Assembly (NCBI GenBank): GCA_018401935.1
Contig: JAGYJQ010000003.1
Location: forward strand, 124,001 to 188,000
DNA: 64,000 bases
Direction: 5' to 3'
Source: Balneolaceae bacterium
GTDB lineage: Bacteria; Bacteroidota; Rhodothermia; Balneolales; Balneolaceae
The notes below the pieces were generated by a model. It had not been told where the DNA came from. It ran no database searches and saw only the letters and a program-made list of their open reading frames with translations. Position numbers and translations under genes: made by a program. Positions 61,277 through 64,000 of this stretch are shown piece by piece (position 1 is the first letter of the stretch; the number at the start of each line of letters is the position of its first letter).

Positions 61277-63007
61277 ATGCTACATACCTATTACTTGCTT
61301 TTTTTAGATAGTTTTGCAGTGATTTTTACCCTAATTATGCTAAGAGTTCTCTATTTCAGGTGGCTCTATTATTTGCATGTTTTTCAACAATTAGGATATA
61401 AAACGAACGAGCTTCGTGGATGGCTCAAAGAGCATTGGGACGAAAAAGTTATTCCTAGAAGCTTGGTTTATTTCTTGATTAGTACCATGCTTCTCATCTT
61501 TGGAACCGAGATGTTTAACGTGAGACTGAGTTTATCAGCTGAGGCTATCATCCTTTTTTCATGGGGTATCGCTTACCTTCGTTCTGCTAAAACGTTTCGG
61601 CCTAAAAAAGTAAAAAAACCACTGGTTTGGACTGCTCGAGTAAAACGATTATCACTACCTTTTGGGCTATCTAGTGTATTTCTCCCTCTTCTTGCGATGT
61701 ACTTAGGCTTTGGTGGGTGGTTTAACACTGCCTTTGCGCATCCTAGACTACAAGGGGCCGCTAACATACAATTTGATGCCCCAAGTCTGGTCATAGGTCT
61801 AGCTTTAGGATATATTTTTATTCCACTACTCTTACTCCTAGCTGGCTACCTAACCGCACCTATTGAGCAGCAAATACAAAACGGATATAAACGACAAGCT
61901 CGCAAAAAACTAGCCTCATTACCGCATCTGAAAGTCATTGCCATAACAGGTAGCTATGGGAAAACCAGTGTTAAATTTATGCTCAGGGATGTGCTAAAGG
62001 AGCGCTTTAGTGTGTGCGTTACTCCGGGAAGCTTTAATACTCCGATGGGCATTTGCAAAGTCATCAACAACGATTTACAAGCACATCATCAAATTTTGGT
62101 TCTAGAAATGGGGGCGCGTTATGCCGGAAATATTGGTGAACTCTGTGACATTGCTCAACCCGATATATCCATTGTCTCTAACGTGGGTCTAGCCCACTTA
62201 GAAACCTTTGGAAGTCAAGAGGTCATTGCCAAAGAAAAAGGCACTTTAGTGGATCGTTTGAAAAAAGGTGGTGTGGCCGTATTAAATGGAAATGACCCCA
62301 TTGTATCAAAAATGGGCGCAGACCGTAGCGATATCCAACGTATCCACGTTGGCCTCTCGTCTTCAAATGAAACCAACCCAAAATTACATTTAAGCGCCTC
62401 CGAAGTAGAATATTCTACCGAAGGAACACGCTTTGCACTCCATAAAAATTCCGGGAATAGCCCCTCAGAACCTTGGGATATTCAGTGTCCACTTTTAGGC
62501 AAACATAATGTACAGAACCTGCTATTGGCTTTGGGTGTTGGTGATCACCTAGGACTTCGAATGAATACCATGCAACTAGCCGCTGCTCAAATTGAACCCG
62601 TACAACATCGTTTGGAATTGAAAGCGGTGGGCGATTATTTCATGATTGACGACGCCTTTAACTCCAATCCTGTCGGCGCTAAAAATGCCGTGGAAATTCT
62701 GGGTGCTTTTAAGGCATGTCAACGCTTCATTATTACTCCCGGAATGGTTGAATTAGGTGATATAGAGGCAGAGGAAAACCATACCTTTGGGGCTCACATT
62801 GCTGCGGCCAAGTTAGATTTTGCCTTTATTGTGGGCTTGGAGAGAGGTAAGGTAATTGAACAAGGATACCTGGAAGCTGGAGGAGATCCCGAACGTTTGG
62901 AACGGGTTGAATCCCTTTTTGAGGCTAATGATAAGCTCAAGCTGCGTATTAGGCCCGGCGACGTGGTACTTTATGAGAACGACTTACCCGACATCTACAA
63001 CGAATAA
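61277..63007 (+). CDS. Membrane-anchored MurF-like Mur ligase
   Basis: A 576-residue protein from the ATG at 61277 (a TTG 15 bases earlier is also in frame). The first 200 residues hold four or five membrane helices (around 8-28, 63-81, 85-100, 131-147, 171-192), and the catalytic part follows. Mur ligase signs are the ATP loop AITGSYGKTSVKFML (in place of GTxGKT), CVTPGSFNTPMG, LEMGARYAGNIGELCDIAQPDISIVSNVGLAHLETFGS, and LLGKHNVQNLLLALGVG, VQHRLELKAVGDYFMIDDAFNSNP with the C-terminal domain. It resembles MurF but is not likely the main MurF. It may add an amino acid or D-Ala-D-Ala-like group to an envelope polymer. Divergent from the nucleotidyltransferase gene. Confidence 0.85.
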   Translation: MLHTYYLLFLDSFAVIFTLIMLRVLYFRWLYYLHVFQQLGYKTNELRGWLKEHWDEKVIPRSLVYFLISTMLLIFGTEMFNVRLSLSAEAIILFSWGIAYLRSAKTFRPKKVKKPLVWTARVKRLSLPFGLSSVFLPLLAMYLGFGGWFNTAFAHPRLQGAANIQFDAPSLVIGLALGYIFIPLLLLLAGYLTAPIEQQIQNGYKRQARKKLASLPHLKVIAITGSYGKTSVKFMLRDVLKERFSVCVTPGSFNTPMGICKVINNDLQAHHQILVLEMGARYAGNIGELCDIAQPDISIVSNVGLAHLETFGSQEVIAKEKGTLVDRLKKGGVAVLNGNDPIVSKMGADRSDIQRIHVGLSSSNETNPKLHLSASEVEYSTEGTRFALHKNSGNSPSEPWDIQCPLLGKHNVQNLLLALGVGDHLGLRMNTMQLAAAQIEPVQHRLELKAVGDYFMIDDAFNSNPVGAKNAVEILGAFKACQRFIITPGMVELGDIEAEENHTFGAHIAAAKLDFAFIVGLERGKVIEQGYLEAGGDPERLERVESLFEANDKLKLRIRPGDVVLYENDLPDIYNE

Positions 63008-63024
63008 ATAAACAGAAAAAGAAG

Positions 63025-63046
63025 GGTAATTTTTGTACCGTTTTTT
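63025..63046 (+). terminator. Possible weak terminator after the MurF-like gene
   Basis: GGTA (63025-63028) and TACC (63036-63039) can pair around a seven-base loop, followed by GTTTTTTG. The stem is only four pairs, so the call is weak, but the whole area to 63070 is T-rich. Confidence 0.25.
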
Positions 63047-63072
63047 GTTAGGGTTTTTTGTTCCTTTTTTTG

Positions 63073-63180
63073 CCCAGCTTTTATACATATCGCTTTTTAA
63101 ATAGGGCTTGTTGCACAGCTTCTGTTACTTAGCTTATTTACACAGCTTTTATTGCTCAGGCACAGCTTTTTCAAGCTTAG
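63073..63180 (+). repeat. Cluster of short CAGCTTTT-like repeats
   Basis: CCCAGCTTTT at 63073, CACAGCTTCT at 63114, CACAGCTTTT at 63141 and again at 63161, plus AGCTTA-type pieces near 63130 and 63172, occupy the gap between two convergent genes. Spacing is irregular. I have no function to propose beyond a degenerate non-coding repeat. Confidence 0.4.
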
Positions 63181-63195
63181 ACTGCTCTACTACTC

Positions 63196-64000
63196 CTATT
63201 CGTATCGAATAACTCTCGCAGGGTGTATTTTAGCTGCGTTTCGAGCGGGCATCCAACTCGCTAATACGCTCAGGCCAAGGGTCCCTAGCATAATCAAGAG
63301 AACATCCATCCATTGTATATCTACCGGATACGCGTCTATAATAAAGGCAGAGGATAGTTTTAATAGACCAAACGTGTCTTGCAGGTAACAAAAGCTTAAG
63401 CCTAGCATAGCGCCTAAAAATGCCCCAATAACCCCAATAATTAATCCTTGCTGAATAAATATGGCCTGTACTTGTTTGGCTGTTAATCCCAATGAGCGCA
63501 ATACACCGATATCCCGCTTCTTTTGTAATACGATCATACTTAACGATCCTAGAATATTAAGAGCCGCGACCAAAATGATAATCATGAGTACCACAAATGC
63601 CCCCCACTTTTCTAAATACATGACGTCATACAAGGGTTTTTGTAAATCATACCAAGTTTTAAGGACAACGGCAGAGCTAAAAAAGTCCTCCTTACTTGCT
63701 AAGTTTGTTTTAACCGCATCGGCTTGGAGTATATTCTCTAGGGATAGGTCCACCCCTGAAATTCTATTTCTTGTTACAAACAGCCTGTGCGCTGCTGAAA
63801 TATCCAATAAGATGGGCGGTGGAGACGAAACATATGGGAGTTCATAAACCCCCCTCACCGTAAAAATCATGGTCCTAGGAATACTTATTTGAGTTAGCGC
63901 TTTTTGCATATGCCGTGCACTTAACAAAACCACTTCATCACCTACCTCTAGCTGTAATTCCGCACGCAGATATTCTGGAACGAGTATTCCAGGCCGACCA
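63196..64000 (-). CDS. FtsX-like permease of lipoprotein-release (LolC/LolE) type, 5' end off window
   Basis: A leftward gene cut by the right edge; 268 codons are open from 64000 to the stop at 63196. The visible part has the periplasmic domain (GRPGILVPEYLRAEL, EVGDEVVLLSARH, IFTVRGVYEL, with a SPPP segment) and three membrane helices: WGAFVVLMIIILVAALNILGSLSMIVLQKKRDIGVLRSLGL, then LIIGVIGAFLGAMLGLSFCYL and LLIMLGTLGLSVLASWMPARNAAKIHPARVIRYE. The EKKRDIGVLRSLG and ASxxPARxAAxxxPxxxIRYE phrases are typical of LolC/E. Together with LolA at 40831 it would move lipoproteins to the outer membrane. Confidence 0.88.
   Translation of the reverse strand, partial: GRPGILVPEYLRAELQLEVGDEVVLLSARHMQKALTQISIPRTMIFTVRGVYELPYVSSPPPILLDISAAHRLFVTRNRISGVDLSLENILQADAVKTNLASKEDFFSSAVVLKTWYDLQKPLYDVMYLEKWGAFVVLMIIILVAALNILGSLSMIVLQKKRDIGVLRSLGLTAKQVQAIFIQQGLIIGVIGAFLGAMLGLSFCYLQDTFGLLKLSSAFIIDAYPVDIQWMDVLLIMLGTLGLSVLASWMPARNAAKIHPARVIRYE

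Noticed and set aside
1-64000. Defence islands, prophage, insertion sequences, tRNA or rRNA genes
   Set aside because: Genes are almost all recognisable housekeeping or envelope proteins, the gaps are short, and no transposase, integrase, toxin-antitoxin or restriction gene was seen.

Overview
The window reads as a chromosomal stretch from a member of the Bacteroidota/Rhodothermota/Balneolota side of the FCB group; Balneolota is my best guess, as an inference. The evidence is a SusC/SusD pair, a secreted protein ending in a type-A sorting domain with an NPFNPST-type opening (common in Balneolota, Rhodothermota and Ignavibacteria), ExbB/ExbD/TonB, an HU-SPOR protein of a Bacteroidota-type family, start sites with almost no Shine-Dalgarno signal, and a few upstream TAnnTTTG boxes (the Bacteroidota -7 element). 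A BCCT osmolyte transporter would fit a saline habitat. I see no rRNA, tRNA, CRISPR array, prophage, transposase or integrase.

Layout. 1-436 is the start of a DHH phosphoesterase (NrnA type) running off the left edge. 552-7526 is a rightward housekeeping run: thiamine pyrophosphokinase, aminopeptidase P, dnaX, ybaB, recR, and a secreted M1 metallopeptidase. 7529-10925 is accessory: an unknown winged-helix-like protein, a predicted membrane-spanning one-component regulator, and a secreted DNRLRE protein with a sorting tail. 10927-16065 holds topA, a Bcp-like peroxiredoxin, a Nudix hydrolase and AMP nucleosidase. 16119-26005 is an outer-membrane uptake region: a TonB receptor, an AlkD-type glycosylase, a phosphatase/phosphodiesterase lipoprotein, SusD and SusC.

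26160-45871 is one leftward run of 16 genes with no gap above about 45 bases: gcvT, comB, ftsK, lolA, a flippase-like membrane protein, an outer-membrane barrel, a mini-HU protein, an HU-TM-SPOR protein, exbB, exbD, tonB, an S41 protease lipoprotein, a large BNR/sortilin-type secreted protein, copA, a copper chaperone and one unknown. Its core is about envelope biogenesis, chromosome segregation and outer-membrane energisation.

46056-57968 contains a flavin reductase-like protein, Mrp ATPase, glutamate dehydrogenase, a start-less methyltransferase remnant, an exported acetolactate decarboxylase, DinB, an MscS channel, glycogen phosphorylase with a lysine-rich tail, ispE (with a GC-rich mosaic patch) and a tRNA nucleotidyltransferase. 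58044-64000 has the BCCT transporter, a sugar-phosphate nucleotidyltransferase, a membrane-anchored MurF-like ligase, and the 3' part of a LolC/E-type permease running off the right edge.

No clearly undescribed system is proven here. The most interesting leads are the HU / HU-TM-SPOR / ExbBD-TonB block beside ftsK, the propeller-TM-winged-helix regulator beside a secreted protein, the membrane-embedded MurF homologue, the histone-H1-like tail on glycogen phosphorylase, the exported acetolactate decarboxylase, and the sharp GC-rich mosaic inside ispE.
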